Assembly: GCF_014192015.1 (NCBI RefSeq)
Contig: NZ_JACHXJ010000004.1
Location: 124,001 to 188,000 of the forward strand
DNA length: 64,000 nt
Direction: 5' to 3'
DNA from: Paenibacillus rhizosphaerae
GTDB taxonomy: Bacteria > Bacillota > Bacilli > Paenibacillales > Paenibacillaceae
Part shown: piece by piece, positions 26,301-34,550 of the stretch
Position numbering within the stretch: position 1 is the stretch's first letter
Layout of the letters: every line of letters starts with the position of its first letter
Program-made: the position numbers and the translations under genes
The notes under the pieces: model-generated
Seen by the model: only the letters and a program-made list of their open reading frames with translations
Told to the model about the DNA's origin: nothing
Databases searched by the model: none

Positions 26301-27179
26301 TTAAAACAATGTCTTTGCAGAATGATCTGCTCCCCAGCTGCCCGAGGAAATCTGCTGCTCCCGGTAGGATCGGGGCGAGCAGCCGATCGTTTTTTTGAAC
26401 ATTTTGGAGAACAGGAACGGGTCCGTGTAGCCGACCGAGCGGGACACGTCGCTTACCGACAGCTCCAGGTTGTGCAGCAGTATGGCGGCGCGTTTCATCC
26501 GGTACTCCAGCAGGAACGCCTGCAGCGACATGCCGAACTGGTCCTTGAACAGGCCGGACAGGTACGTCCGGTCCAGTCCGACGGAACGGGCGATGTCCTG
26601 AATGCTGATCTTCTGGCTGTAGCTGCTCTCGATATAGCCGACGGCCTTGCGGACGTAGGCTTCCTTCGAGGTGGTGGGCCTCGGCGCTTCGCCGTTGTTG
26701 CGGCAGTCCCGAATCAGCTCACCCAGCAGCCCGTAGAGGATGCCCTGGCTGAGCACGTCGCCGCCAGGCCCCTCCAACGCGGTGCGCAGCTGTCCGTAAA
26801 ACTGCGGAAAGCCGCCGTCCAGCCCCGCCTCATAGACTGGATGGGACGCGTTCAAATGGGCGCGCTGCAGGAGCGTCTTAGCCAGCACCCCTTGAAATCC
26901 GATCCACGTATACGTCCACGGATCGGATTCGTCGGCCGTGTAATGCACCAGCATATCCGGCACGATCAGGAAGCCCTGCCCTGCGCCGAGCCGGTAGGTG
27001 GTGCCGCCGGTGGTGAAAGTCCCTGTGCCGCTGTGAACATAGTGCAGGATGTAGGCGTCCCGCAGCCCGGGCCCCCACGAATGGCTCGGCAGGCATTCCT
27101 CCATGCCGAAAAAGTGCAGGCAAAGATCCGTTTGGCCCTGCAAAGCGGGCATATAGTAGTCGACATTGATCCGGGTCAT
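26301..27179 (-). CDS. AraC-family regulator of alpha-galactoside use
   Basis: A 292-aa regulator with an N-terminal cupin-like sugar-sensing domain (ILHYVHSGTGTF, YRLGAGQGFLIVPDMLVHYTAD) and a C-terminal double HTH (ISIQDIARSVGLDRTYLSGLFKDQFG, then LSVSDVSRSVGYTDPFLFSKMFKKTIG). It resembles MsmR/RafR-type activators. The ATG at 27179 is preferred (GGAGGG about 13 bp upstream); a TTG at 27212 is possible. It is divergent from the GH4 gene, which it probably activates. A minus-strand TATAAT lies at 27334-27339. Confidence 0.9.
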   Translation of the reverse strand: MTRINVDYYMPALQGQTDLCLHFFGMEECLPSHSWGPGLRDAYILHYVHSGTGTFTTGGTTYRLGAGQGFLIVPDMLVHYTADESDPWTYTWIGFQGVLAKTLLQRAHLNASHPVYEAGLDGGFPQFYGQLRTALEGPGGDVLSQGILYGLLGELIRDCRNNGEAPRPTTSKEAYVRKAVGYIESSYSQKISIQDIARSVGLDRTYLSGLFKDQFGMSLQAFLLEYRMKRAAILLHNLELSVSDVSRSVGYTDPFLFSKMFKKTIGCSPRSYREQQISSGSWGADHSAKTLF

Positions 27180-27364
27180 TTGCGCTCTGAGTCCCTCCTG
27201 TCTGTCTCGCAAAACCTTTTTAAGAGATCAGAAAGTATAAGTTTCGGATCTTCCGCTTCCTGATCTCGCAAGAAAAACTTCCGCTAAACGCGGTCTGTCT
27301 TCTGTGAAGGTACGTCGATAGACGTTTTTTTACATTATAACAGGTAAAACGGCTCAAAAACGAG

Positions 27365-27379
27365 ATGAAAGCGAATTCT
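27365..27379. promoter_or_regulatory. Full-match cre (CcpA) site between araC and melA
   Basis: ATGAAAGCGAATTCT fits every fixed position of the consensus WTGNAANCGNWNNCW. It lies 124 bp before the GH4 start and just upstream of the minus-strand araC promoter, so either or both genes may be under carbon catabolite control. The rest of the 323-bp gap shows no other clear signal. Confidence 0.65.
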
Positions 27380-27502
27380 AAAATGGGATTATGACAGGTA
27401 TTGCAGGGGTTGCTCCATGTTATTTCCAGGGCCGCGCCTATATATTTAGGTCATGCGACGGGCTTGAAGAGAGCCAACATTTACGGGAGGGATTGAATCC
27501 AT

Positions 27503-28801
27503 ATGGCCAAAATTACGTTTATCGGTGCAGGCAGTACGGTATTTGTAAAAAACGTGCTCGGAGACGTCATGTCGACCCCAGCGCTGCAGGGGTTTGAGCT
27601 TGCCCTTTTCGATATTGACATGGAGCGGCTGAACGATTCGGAACGGCTCCTGAACAGCATCAAGGAGACGCTGGGCAGCACCTGCCAAATCAAGGCGTAC
27701 ACAGACCGCAAAGAGGCGCTGCGCGGCGCCAAATATGTCATTAACGCGATTCAGGTGGGCGGGTACGACCCTTGTACGATCACTGATTTTGAGGTGCCGA
27801 AGAAATACGGCCTGCGGCAGACGATTGCCGACTCGCTGGGCATCGGCGGGATTTTCCGCAACCTGCGCACGATTCCGGTCATGCTGGACTTTGCGAAGGA
27901 TATTCAGGAGGTATGTCCGGACGCTTGGTTCCTCAATTACACGAATCCGATGGCGGTGCTGACCAACGTCATGAACACCGTGGGCGGCGTGAAAACGGTC
28001 GGTCTGTGCCACAGCGTGCAGCACTGCGTATCCGACCTGTTCAGAACACTCGAAATGGATCCGACTGGCGTGGAATCCAAAATCGCGGGTATCAACCATA
28101 TGGCCTGGCTGCTCGAGGTCAAGAAGGACGGGGTGGACCTGTACCCCGAAATCAAGCGCCGTGCCGCCGAGAAGCAGAAGGAGAAGCATCACGACATGGT
28201 ACGCTTCGAGCTGATGCTGCGTTTCGGCTACTATGTCACGGAATCGTCCGAGCATAATGCCGAGTACCATCCATATTTCATCAAGCGCAATTATCCCGAA
28301 CTCATCGAAAGATACAACATTCCGCTGGACGAATACCTCCGCCGCTGCGTCAACCAAATCAACGGATGGAAGGAAATGCGCGAGAAGCTGTTTGCCAGCG
28401 AAAGCATTGGGCACAGCCGTTCTAAGGAGTATGCATCCTACATCATGGAAGCGATGGAGACGAACCAGCCGTTCAAGATCGGCGGCAACGTCATGAACAC
28501 CGGTCTGATCACGAACCTGCCGAAGGAAGCCTGCGTCGAAGTGCCTTGCCTGGTGGATGCATCCGGCGTGACTCCGACGTACGTGGGCGATCTGCCGCCG
28601 CAGCTGGCCGCGCTGAACCGCACGAACATCAACACGCAGCTGCTCACCGTGGAAGCGGCCGTTACCGGGAAAAAGGAGCACATCTACCATGCGGCCATGC
28701 TCGATCCGCACACGTCCGCGGAGCTGTCCATCGACGATATCGTGGCGCTGTGCGACGATCTCATCGAGGCGCACGGCAGCTGGCTGCCTGAATTTAAATA
28801 A
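27503..28801 (+). CDS. melA: Alpha-galactosidase, GH4 (NAD- and metal-dependent)
   Basis: A 432-aa glycoside hydrolase family 4 enzyme that cleaves alpha-galactosides such as melibiose through an oxidation-elimination mechanism using NAD+ and Mn2+. The Rossmann motif is ITFIGAGSTVF (residues 4-14). LNYTNPM, GLCHSVQH (Cys169) and GINHMAWL (His199) carry the metal ligands. This is the MelA branch rather than the 6-phospho-glucosidase branch, since the region after SLG lacks the usual phosphate-binding pattern (inference). It is cytoplasmic, and no transporter gene is adjacent, so the substrate must enter by another system. GGGAGGGA precedes the ATG. A strong terminator follows. Confidence 0.9.
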   Translation: MAKITFIGAGSTVFVKNVLGDVMSTPALQGFELALFDIDMERLNDSERLLNSIKETLGSTCQIKAYTDRKEALRGAKYVINAIQVGGYDPCTITDFEVPKKYGLRQTIADSLGIGGIFRNLRTIPVMLDFAKDIQEVCPDAWFLNYTNPMAVLTNVMNTVGGVKTVGLCHSVQHCVSDLFRTLEMDPTGVESKIAGINHMAWLLEVKKDGVDLYPEIKRRAAEKQKEKHHDMVRFELMLRFGYYVTESSEHNAEYHPYFIKRNYPELIERYNIPLDEYLRRCVNQINGWKEMREKLFASESIGHSRSKEYASYIMEAMETNQPFKIGGNVMNTGLITNLPKEACVEVPCLVDASGVTPTYVGDLPPQLAALNRTNINTQLLTVEAAVTGKKEHIYHAAMLDPHTSAELSIDDIVALCDDLIEAHGSWLPEFK

Positions 28802-28830
28802 ATAAGGGCATCACTGTGATATGAAAAATG

Positions 28831-28884
28831 AACGGGCTTACCTCTCTCTGCTGCTTCGAGGCAGAGACGGGTAAGCCCGTTTTG
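28831..28884 (+). terminator. Terminator after melA
   Basis: AACGGGCTTACC / GGTAAGCCCGTT (28831-28842, 28870-28881) with an inner TCTCTGC/GCAGAGA stem and TTTT. Confidence 0.85.
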
Positions 28885-28944
28885 CGTATTTCATGCGGCA
28901 GTCCGGTGGCGGACAGGCCGCTGTATTCCCGCCGATGTGGAGCA

Positions 28945-29112
28945 TCAAAACAGCCATACCAACAGGATGATCACAGCTACAATGGCGAGACCGATCAGCA
29001 GATTGACCAGGCTCCAGAGAAACCCGCGGCCGGCTCCTTGATTTACCTTATCTTCGTGGCGCTTCTTGTGTACGTCGGGGTCATACTGTCCCGGAGGGTT
29101 GCGAAAATCCAT
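28945..29112 (-). CDS. Small single-pass membrane protein
   Basis: A 55-aa protein: a polar N-terminus (MDFRNPPGQYDP, then Lys/His/Asp-rich) and a C-terminal transmembrane helix ending in LLVWLF. The ATG at 29112 is 8 bp from AAAGGGG; earlier in-frame codons at 29118 and 29178 have worse spacing. It sits alone between terminators. Function unknown; the tail-anchored shape is common among stress-induced small proteins. Confidence 0.65.
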   Translation of the reverse strand: MDFRNPPGQYDPDVHKKRHEDKVNQGAGRGFLWSLVNLLIGLAIVAVIILLVWLF

Positions 29113-29529
29113 AGCCATTCCCCTTTCGATTGGAGATGATCCCGCCTTTGTTAATGTCTGGTTCAGGTGACGGGACAAATATTCGGCATTTTTCTCTATC
29201 GGTTGTTATTTATTATAACGTTTCCGACTTCCCGTTTGTTGGAAGATTTCCTAGTGATTAGATCATATAGGCATTTACAGGCGCCTTTTGTTCTTTTGCA
29301 GTACATGGCGTCAAATAATCCAAATAACTTTCAATCATAGTTTTAAAAGGCATCCCGGTGATTAAGCCCGGCTAGACTGCAGGATCTGCAAGGAGCTTTT
29401 CTATCATCGCTATTTGATATGAATAATTGGCAGTTTATCGATCATAAAGTATCCTACTTCGAAAGTTTTGGGCTGCCTTCGATGCTCCTATCAATAATCG
29501 AAGAGCCTTTACGTAGAGGAGGATTCAGC
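29113..29529. other. Gene-free 417 bp, nothing recognised
   Basis: AT-richer than its surroundings. I see no coding frame, no strong promoter and no structured RNA. It must contain the upstream signals of the SGNH gene at 29530. Confidence 0.4.
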
Positions 29530-30393
29530 TTGAAAAGAACCCGATTGTTTTTCGCCGGTAAAGGTACTATTCGCCCCATCGTACTATGTACTCTCATTCC
29601 CGTGATTCTGATCATGGCCGCTTGCGGTTATTACGTCTTGAACAAGACCGAGCCGGCCGCACGTGTTGTCGAAGCGGGAGGAGCAGCAGCTCAACCGGTG
29701 CAGCATACATATGCGTCCGACGATGAAAAAACGAATATGAAGATGAAAGAAAAGACGAAAGAAAAGATGAAAGAAAAGACGAATGAAAAGGCAGACAGGG
29801 AGCAGTCGATCGCACCAAACAACCCGGCGGACAAGCCGACTCAAACTGCTGAGAAAAAAGAGCCAACCGGGCGGCAAGCTGCTGCCGCAACCAAGACCAC
29901 GGATTCGCTGCCTCTTTCCGGCAAAGGCGTTACCGCCATCGGTGATTCTGTCATGCTGGACGCTGCGCCTTTCCTGGAGAAGATGCTTCCCGGCATCGTC
30001 GTGGACGGCAAGGTCGGCCGGCAAATGCGTCAGGCCGGGGATGCCGTCGACCGGTTGAAGGCCCAGGGCCGGCTCGGCGACCGGGTTATTATTGAACTCG
30101 GCACCAACGGGTCTTTTAACAAGAAACAATTAAGATCCCTGCTGCAGTCGCTGGGCAAGGACAAGCGGGTCCTGTTGGTGAATACACGCGTTCCGCGGCA
30201 ATGGGAGGATACCGTTAACAGAGATCTGGCGGAAGTTGCCAATGAATTCAGCAATGCTGCGATTGTAGACTGGTATTCAGCCAGCAAAGGCAAAGACGGC
30301 CTCTTTTCCCGGGATGGCGTCCATTTGAACCGCAGCGGTTCGGAATTTTACGCTTCCCTGCTTGTAAAGACCCTCATGTCATACAACGAATAA
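29530..30393 (+). CDS. Membrane-anchored OatA-like SGNH hydrolase domain protein
   Basis: A 287-aa protein. The TTG at 29530 follows GAGGAGGA and is preferred over the ATG at 29419, which lacks one. A hydrophobic span (about residues 18-37, ending MAACGYY) anchors it; the MAAC could be a weak lipobox. Next comes a low-complexity linker with repeated K-M/T-K-E-K units, then an SGNH domain: GVTAIGDSVMLDAAPFLEKMLPG (nucleophile Ser), IIELGTNG (Asn block) and DGVHLNRSGSEFYA (Asp-x-x-His). This matches the extracellular C-terminal domain of the peptidoglycan O-acetyltransferase OatA, but the membrane acyltransferase domain is absent. It may be a free-standing acetyl transferase/esterase or a remnant. 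Confidence 0.82.
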   Translation: MKRTRLFFAGKGTIRPIVLCTLIPVILIMAACGYYVLNKTEPAARVVEAGGAAAQPVQHTYASDDEKTNMKMKEKTKEKMKEKTNEKADREQSIAPNNPADKPTQTAEKKEPTGRQAAAATKTTDSLPLSGKGVTAIGDSVMLDAAPFLEKMLPGIVVDGKVGRQMRQAGDAVDRLKAQGRLGDRVIIELGTNGSFNKKQLRSLLQSLGKDKRVLLVNTRVPRQWEDTVNRDLAEVANEFSNAAIVDWYSASKGKDGLFSRDGVHLNRSGSEFYASLLVKTLMSYNE

Positions 30394-30476
30394 TTTATGG
30401 GGCTGACGAGTTCGTCGTTCCGACCGATGTGATTACGGACGATCTGGTAAGCCGTAAACACAAATCAAGTCATAGG

Positions 30477-30511
30477 AAGACCGGTAGGGGGCGCTCTTTA
30501 CCGGTCTTTTG
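30477..30511 (+). terminator. Terminator after the SGNH gene
   Basis: AAGACCGGTA/TACCGGTCTT (30477-30486, 30499-30508), 12-nt loop, TTTT. It could work in both directions. Confidence 0.75.
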
Positions 30512-30532
30512 ATTTCCCATACGGTTGAATTC

Positions 30533-30769
30533 ATGAAAATCATAGGATCGTGCGACGGCAGGACGGCCCTGATCGGCAGCTTCGGCAAATCACTGAAGCT
30601 GTCTGCGCTGGAGACGGACCACCCGTCGGTGATCGAGATGCTGAACAATGCGTTTTTCCACGATGTCATCGCCGACCGGATTGAGCAGGACTTTAGCGGA
30701 GAGCTGGAAGAGAAATACGGAAAACACTACGAGCGGATGATGGATCCGTATCGCGGGATGCTGGAATAG
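30533..30769 (+). CDS. Short reading frame, uncharacterised, possibly a remnant
   Basis: A 78-aa frame with codon use like its neighbours (GC-rich third positions) and a plausible soluble protein rich in Asp, Glu and Met. The start has no Shine-Dalgarno and lies directly after a terminator, so it may be the 3' end of a decayed gene rather than an intact one. I recognise no family. Confidence 0.4.
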   Translation: MKIIGSCDGRTALIGSFGKSLKLSALETDHPSVIEMLNNAFFHDVIADRIEQDFSGELEEKYGKHYERMMDPYRGMLE

Positions 30770-30859
30770 AAGGCGTCTCCCCTTTTTAGACTCACATTAG
30801 TAGTTTTCAATAATACGATTAAGCGAAATGGATTATTTACCAGAGGAGGTGGACGAAAG

Positions 30860-31391
30860 ATGAAAACGAACTTGAATGCATCAGGGCTTTGCCTTCTGGT
30901 CGACCTCATTCTGCCTGATCGAGGAGGGGCAGCCGGTTTTTGCGGCAGTGTATGATGCGAACCGACGGGAGTTTTTTCATGCGATGCGGGGATAGGGCGC
31001 TTATCTGAACGGGGAACGGATTGCCGTGGCGCAGAAAACCAAACTTGCCGACGCTCTGCTGGTCACTGCCCCGCCGAACAAGGGGGAGAAGGGGCCCGAG
31101 AATGTCCGGCTGACCGCCTGGAGTACCGGGAAGCTCCTGCCGGAGACAACCGTGATCCGAATGCTCGGTTCGGTTGCGCTCCAGATGGCATATGTGGCCT
31201 GCGGGAGGATGGATGCGTATTGGGAGCACGGGCAGGAAGTTTATGACTGGATGGCCGGGGCCCTTCTGATTGAGGAGGCAGGCGGAATCGCGACCGATAT
31301 GGACGGCGGGCCGTTTACATGGGGGGCATCCGGCGTTATTGCAGGAAGCCGGGAACTATGCAGTGGCATTACGGGGGTGCTGGGCTATTGA
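30860..31391 (+). pseudogene. Inositol-monophosphatase-like gene, 5'-deleted and interrupted
   Basis: In one frame from 30876 the translation gives FAFWSTSFCLIEEGQPVFAAVYD, a stop TAG at 30993-30995, then GAYLNGERIAVAQKT and, near the end, VYDWMAGALLIEEAGG. These are the middle and C-terminal motifs of the IMPase superfamily, including the metal-binding Asp of the second motif. The stop falls in the R-G-x-G-A-Y-L-N-G segment where Gln or Lys is usual, so one base change explains it. The N-terminal half with the first metal site (DPIDGT) is missing. A good Shine-Dalgarno and ATG at 30860 lead into another frame, consistent with a deletion near 30870. The 121-aa frame starting with GTG at 31026 is the tail, not an independent gene. 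Confidence 0.75.
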
Positions 31392-31578
31392 TGATATAAA
31401 GCTATGTGGCTGTCATACCTTTTTGGTACTTGAAGCGGGGGAATATGGCTGGTAGACTCCTTGTAATCCTGTTTCATAAAGTCATCCGCAGCGATTTCCC
31501 GCAGTACCGGATTCACTCTCGGTAGAGGAGGTCCGGCTCTGAAACGATCGTTCTGCGGTTATTAAAGGAGGAAGCCCC

Positions 31579-32487
31579 GTGAACACAGATCTTTTTGGTG
31601 CAGTCCGCTTTATAAACAGCCGTTTTGGCAGCCGGGCTAAGGATATTGCCCCGGTGGGTGCCGGAGACTGGTCGACGGCTTACGCATTCACGCTTGACGG
31701 TCAGGACATGGTGATCCGGTTCGGCGGTCATGTGGAGGATTTTAAAAAGGATCAGGCCATGGGCGCCTCCGCCCCGCCAATGGTACCCGTTCCCGAGGTC
31801 ACCCTGATCGGAGAGACATCTGAAGGTTTTTATGCCGTATCGAAGTGGGTCCGTGGAGGGCATTTGGATGAGCTTGAGGCTGGGGAAATGCGGCTGATCC
31901 TTCCGGGGCTGCTTGATGCGCTCTCGGGACTTCAGCAGATGGATACAGGAAGGATAAGCCATGGTAAAGAGTGGCGTCTTGGAGGCCGTCGTGCAAGCTG
32001 GAGTGAGGAGCTGCTGTCCGTGGCCGGACCGAGGGACCGGCTCCCCGGCTGGCGGGAGCGTCTGGATTCATTTCCCGCGGAGTCAAAAATATTTGATAGA
32101 GGCGTCGCGACTTTGCGGCGGCTCGCACCCTGTCTTCCAGGGTACAGAGGTATCGCTCACTGCGACCTTTTGAACCGGAATGTATTGGTAGACCGCAGCG
32201 GGTTGACCGGCATCATCGATTGGGGAAATGCCATTTACGGCGATCCCTTGTATGACATGGCCTGGCTTCTTTACTGGTGGCCTTGGTATCCACAGTGGCA
32301 GGAGATCGATCTGCAGCAGGTTCTGAAGCATTTCTGGGAACGGCAGGGTGGCTTTCCTTCTCAAATGGAGGAGCGGCTCCGCTGCTGCTTGCTCCACATC
32401 GGCCTTGACCACATTGCCTACTGCGCATTTAGGCAGCGCACGGAGGATATGCGGCGTAATGCCGTGCAGCTGTTGGATTACATATAA
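31579..32487 (+). CDS. Aminoglycoside-phosphotransferase-family kinase
   Basis: A 302-aa APH-fold kinase. The nucleotide-binding region is VGAGDWSTAYAF, the catalytic loop is IAHCDLLNRNVLV (H-x-D-x-x-x-x-N) and the metal motif is GIIDWGNAIYGDPLYDMAWLLYW. The Asp-Pro-x-Tyr-Asp-x-Ala arrangement resembles hygromycin B 4-O-kinase relatives, but the substrate cannot be read from sequence; many such proteins act on other small molecules. GTG start with AAAGGAGGAAG. It stands between decayed genes. Confidence 0.83.
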   Translation: MNTDLFGAVRFINSRFGSRAKDIAPVGAGDWSTAYAFTLDGQDMVIRFGGHVEDFKKDQAMGASAPPMVPVPEVTLIGETSEGFYAVSKWVRGGHLDELEAGEMRLILPGLLDALSGLQQMDTGRISHGKEWRLGGRRASWSEELLSVAGPRDRLPGWRERLDSFPAESKIFDRGVATLRRLAPCLPGYRGIAHCDLLNRNVLVDRSGLTGIIDWGNAIYGDPLYDMAWLLYWWPWYPQWQEIDLQQVLKHFWERQGGFPSQMEERLRCCLLHIGLDHIAYCAFRQRTEDMRRNAVQLLDYI

Positions 32488-32533
32488 AAATATATTTTAC
32501 AAATAATTGGAAATCAGGTAGGCTGATAGAGAA

Positions 32534-32650
32534 ACTTGGCTGAACTCCGTGTGGACATATACGGCCGGCAGCTCAAGCGAAGGATACTATGAGGACAGCA
32601 TCAAGCTGTTCTCGCTTCTCGTGATGTCCGGCAACTGGTGGACGTATTGA
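32534..32650 (+). pseudogene. C-terminal remnant of a glycoside hydrolase (probably GH8)
   Basis: A 38-codon open stretch ends in TGA at 32648-32650 and reads TWLNSVWTYTAGSSSEGYY..., then EDSIKLFSLLVMSGNWWTY. This looks like the conserved end of a GH8 endoglucanase/chitosanase-type protein. There is no upstream part: the same frame hits a stop at 32519. The rest of the gene is gone, so this is a deletion scar. Family assignment is from memory. Confidence 0.55.
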
Positions 32651-32684
32651 TTTGCGGGAATTCCCGGAAATGAAAAATAACATG

Positions 32685-32718
32685 AACACCCCCGGCTCTA
32701 TTGAAGCCGGGGGTGTTT
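32685..32718. terminator. Bidirectional terminator
   Basis: 13-bp perfect stem AACACCCCCGGCT/AGCCGGGGGTGTT (32685-32697, 32705-32717) with A-rich and T-rich flanks. It separates the remnant above from the minus-strand ABC exporter. Confidence 0.85.
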
Positions 32719-32744
32719 GCTCTTCGTTATGATCAGATGGTGGA

Positions 32745-34550
32745 TCAGACCCTCACCGTCATGTTTTTGCTATCGGCGCGCTCATCGGATTCCGAGGAAT
32801 CCGTCGGCTCGCCTTGCCACAGCAGCTGCATCTCGATGCTGGATTCCAGCAGTTCAGCCAGGCTGCCTTCCGCTTCGATGCGGCCGTCCTTCATCACGAT
32901 GATATGGTCGGCCTGCGCCAGCGCCGCCCGGCGGTGGGATACGGCGATGCAGGTGACGTCGCGTTCATGGAACAAACGCTCCCACAGCTTCTTCTCCGTT
33001 TCGACGTCGAGCGCGCTCGACAGATCGTCGAAGATAAACAGGTCGGACTCGGTCATCATCATACGCGCCGTGGCGGCGCGCTGGATCTGGCCGCCGGACA
33101 GCATGACGCCTCTCGGTCCGACGAAAGTATCGAGACCTTTCTCCAGGTCCTCGATATCCTTCTCCATGACGGCCAGCCGGATCGCCCGGGTGAGCGCATC
33201 CGCTTCGGGCGGGCTGCCCTGAACGATGTTCTCCTGCAGCGTATCGCTGAACAGCCGCGGAACCTGCGGCGTATAAGCGGACCGCGGCGGAACCAGAAAC
33301 GCTGCCGGATCGATGACTCGGCCGTTCCATTGCACATCACCGCCCGATTTGGGCAGCAGGCCGAGCAGCGTGCGGACGAGGGTCGATTTGCCGGACCCGA
33401 TCCGACCGGTAATCACGACGAACTGCCCCCTTTTCACCGCAAAGTTCACATTGGCAATGCCGTTCTCCGAGCCCGGATAGGTGTAGGAGAGGTTCCGGAT
33501 TTCCAGCGTGTGCAGCTGGTCATCGGGGCTGCGCTCGACCACCGGCAGCTCGGGCGGTTCGCCGAATAGGTACGTTTCGCTGAAATCCATGATCCGCTCC
33601 TGCTCCCCCGGCCGGAAGAGAATGCTCATGCGGTCCAGGGACACTTTAAGTCTTTTATGCTGAAAGACCATATATCCGAACAGGGAAATACTGAACGCGA
33701 TATTGGTCAAATAGGAGGTGAACAGGGCGAAATCGCCGACGGTAAATTGCCCGGCTTTCATCGCCGATGCGCACATCAGCAGGATGATGCCGGTACAAAT
33801 GCTGAGCACATGCTGATTGAGCGAGCGCATCCACTGTTTGAACAGGTTATCCTTCAGCGCTGCCTGCCGGCGTGACTCATTCAGCTCCACAAAGCGCCGG
33901 TGGACATGCTCCTCGGCCTGCCCCAGCTTCAGCGCCTGCACCGCGCCGAAGGACTCCGCAATGAAACTCGTAATGCGCCCGGTGGCTTCACGGTTTTGCT
34001 GGCCGTAGCGTCTCGCCCGGTTGCCGGACAGATTGTTCAGCAGCGTCACCGCAACCAGCGGCAAAATCGCAACCAGGGTGATCTGCCAGTTGACGCGGGC
34101 CATGATGACCAGGGAGATGATAGCAAACGCAAACCGTCCCCAGAAATCGACCCAGGACTCCACATATTCGACCACTTCGTCAACGTCTTCGCGGAACCGG
34201 CTCACGGCTTCTCCCGGCGAGGCGGGGAGGTTGCGTCCGGGCCAGCGCATGATGCCCTTCAGCATATTCGTGCGGAGAATCGCCTGGATGTCATAAATAT
34301 AGGTGACCCATTTAAAAAAGGCCCAGAAAAAGACGCCGGTCCGGGATATGCGGACCAGAGCGATAAAAATGAGCGGGGCAACGAGCCACAAATAGTTATG
34401 CGATTGGCCGGTCGCCCTGTCGAAGAACCACTGCATGCCCAGGCCCAGCAGCAGCGGCATGGAATGAAACAGGCCCCACAAGAGGCCGTTCACAATAAAT
34501 AGCGAGATGTTATACGTAAACAGGCGCTGGATAAACCGGGTTACGGTCAT
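32745..34550 (-). CDS. ABC exporter half-transporter with degenerate Walker B
   Basis: A 601-aa half-transporter: six transmembrane helices (residues about 1-320) and a C-terminal ATPase. Walker A GRIGSGKST, signature LSGGQIQRAATARM, Walker B LFIFDDLSSALD, H-loop AVSHRRAAL. The residue after the Walker B Asp is Asp rather than the catalytic Glu, the mark of the inactive-site subunit of heterodimeric exporters such as BmrC/BmrD or TM287/288. It overlaps the upstream partner by 4 bp (translational coupling). Probably exports drugs or lipophilic compounds. Confidence 0.92.
   Translation of the reverse strand: MTVTRFIQRLFTYNISLFIVNGLLWGLFHSMPLLLGLGMQWFFDRATGQSHNYLWLVAPLIFIALVRISRTGVFFWAFFKWVTYIYDIQAILRTNMLKGIMRWPGRNLPASPGEAVSRFREDVDEVVEYVESWVDFWGRFAFAIISLVIMARVNWQITLVAILPLVAVTLLNNLSGNRARRYGQQNREATGRITSFIAESFGAVQALKLGQAEEHVHRRFVELNESRRQAALKDNLFKQWMRSLNQHVLSICTGIILLMCASAMKAGQFTVGDFALFTSYLTNIAFSISLFGYMVFQHKRLKVSLDRMSILFRPGEQERIMDFSETYLFGEPPELPVVERSPDDQLHTLEIRNLSYTYPGSENGIANVNFAVKRGQFVVITGRIGSGKSTLVRTLLGLLPKSGGDVQWNGRVIDPAAFLVPPRSAYTPQVPRLFSDTLQENIVQGSPPEADALTRAIRLAVMEKDIEDLEKGLDTFVGPRGVMLSGGQIQRAATARMMMTESDLFIFDDLSSALDVETEKKLWERLFHERDVTCIAVSHRRAALAQADHIIVMKDGRIEAEGSLAELLESSIEMQLLWQGEPTDSSESDERADSKNMTVRV

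Noticed and set aside
30477..30511. Hairpin at 30477 as a mobile-element end
   Set aside because: It has a T-run and lies right after a stop codon; a terminator is the simpler reading. No flanking direct repeats were found.
31026..31391. 121-aa GTG-initiated protein as an independent gene
   Set aside because: It is the C-terminal part of the broken IMPase gene; the homology continues upstream across the TAG.
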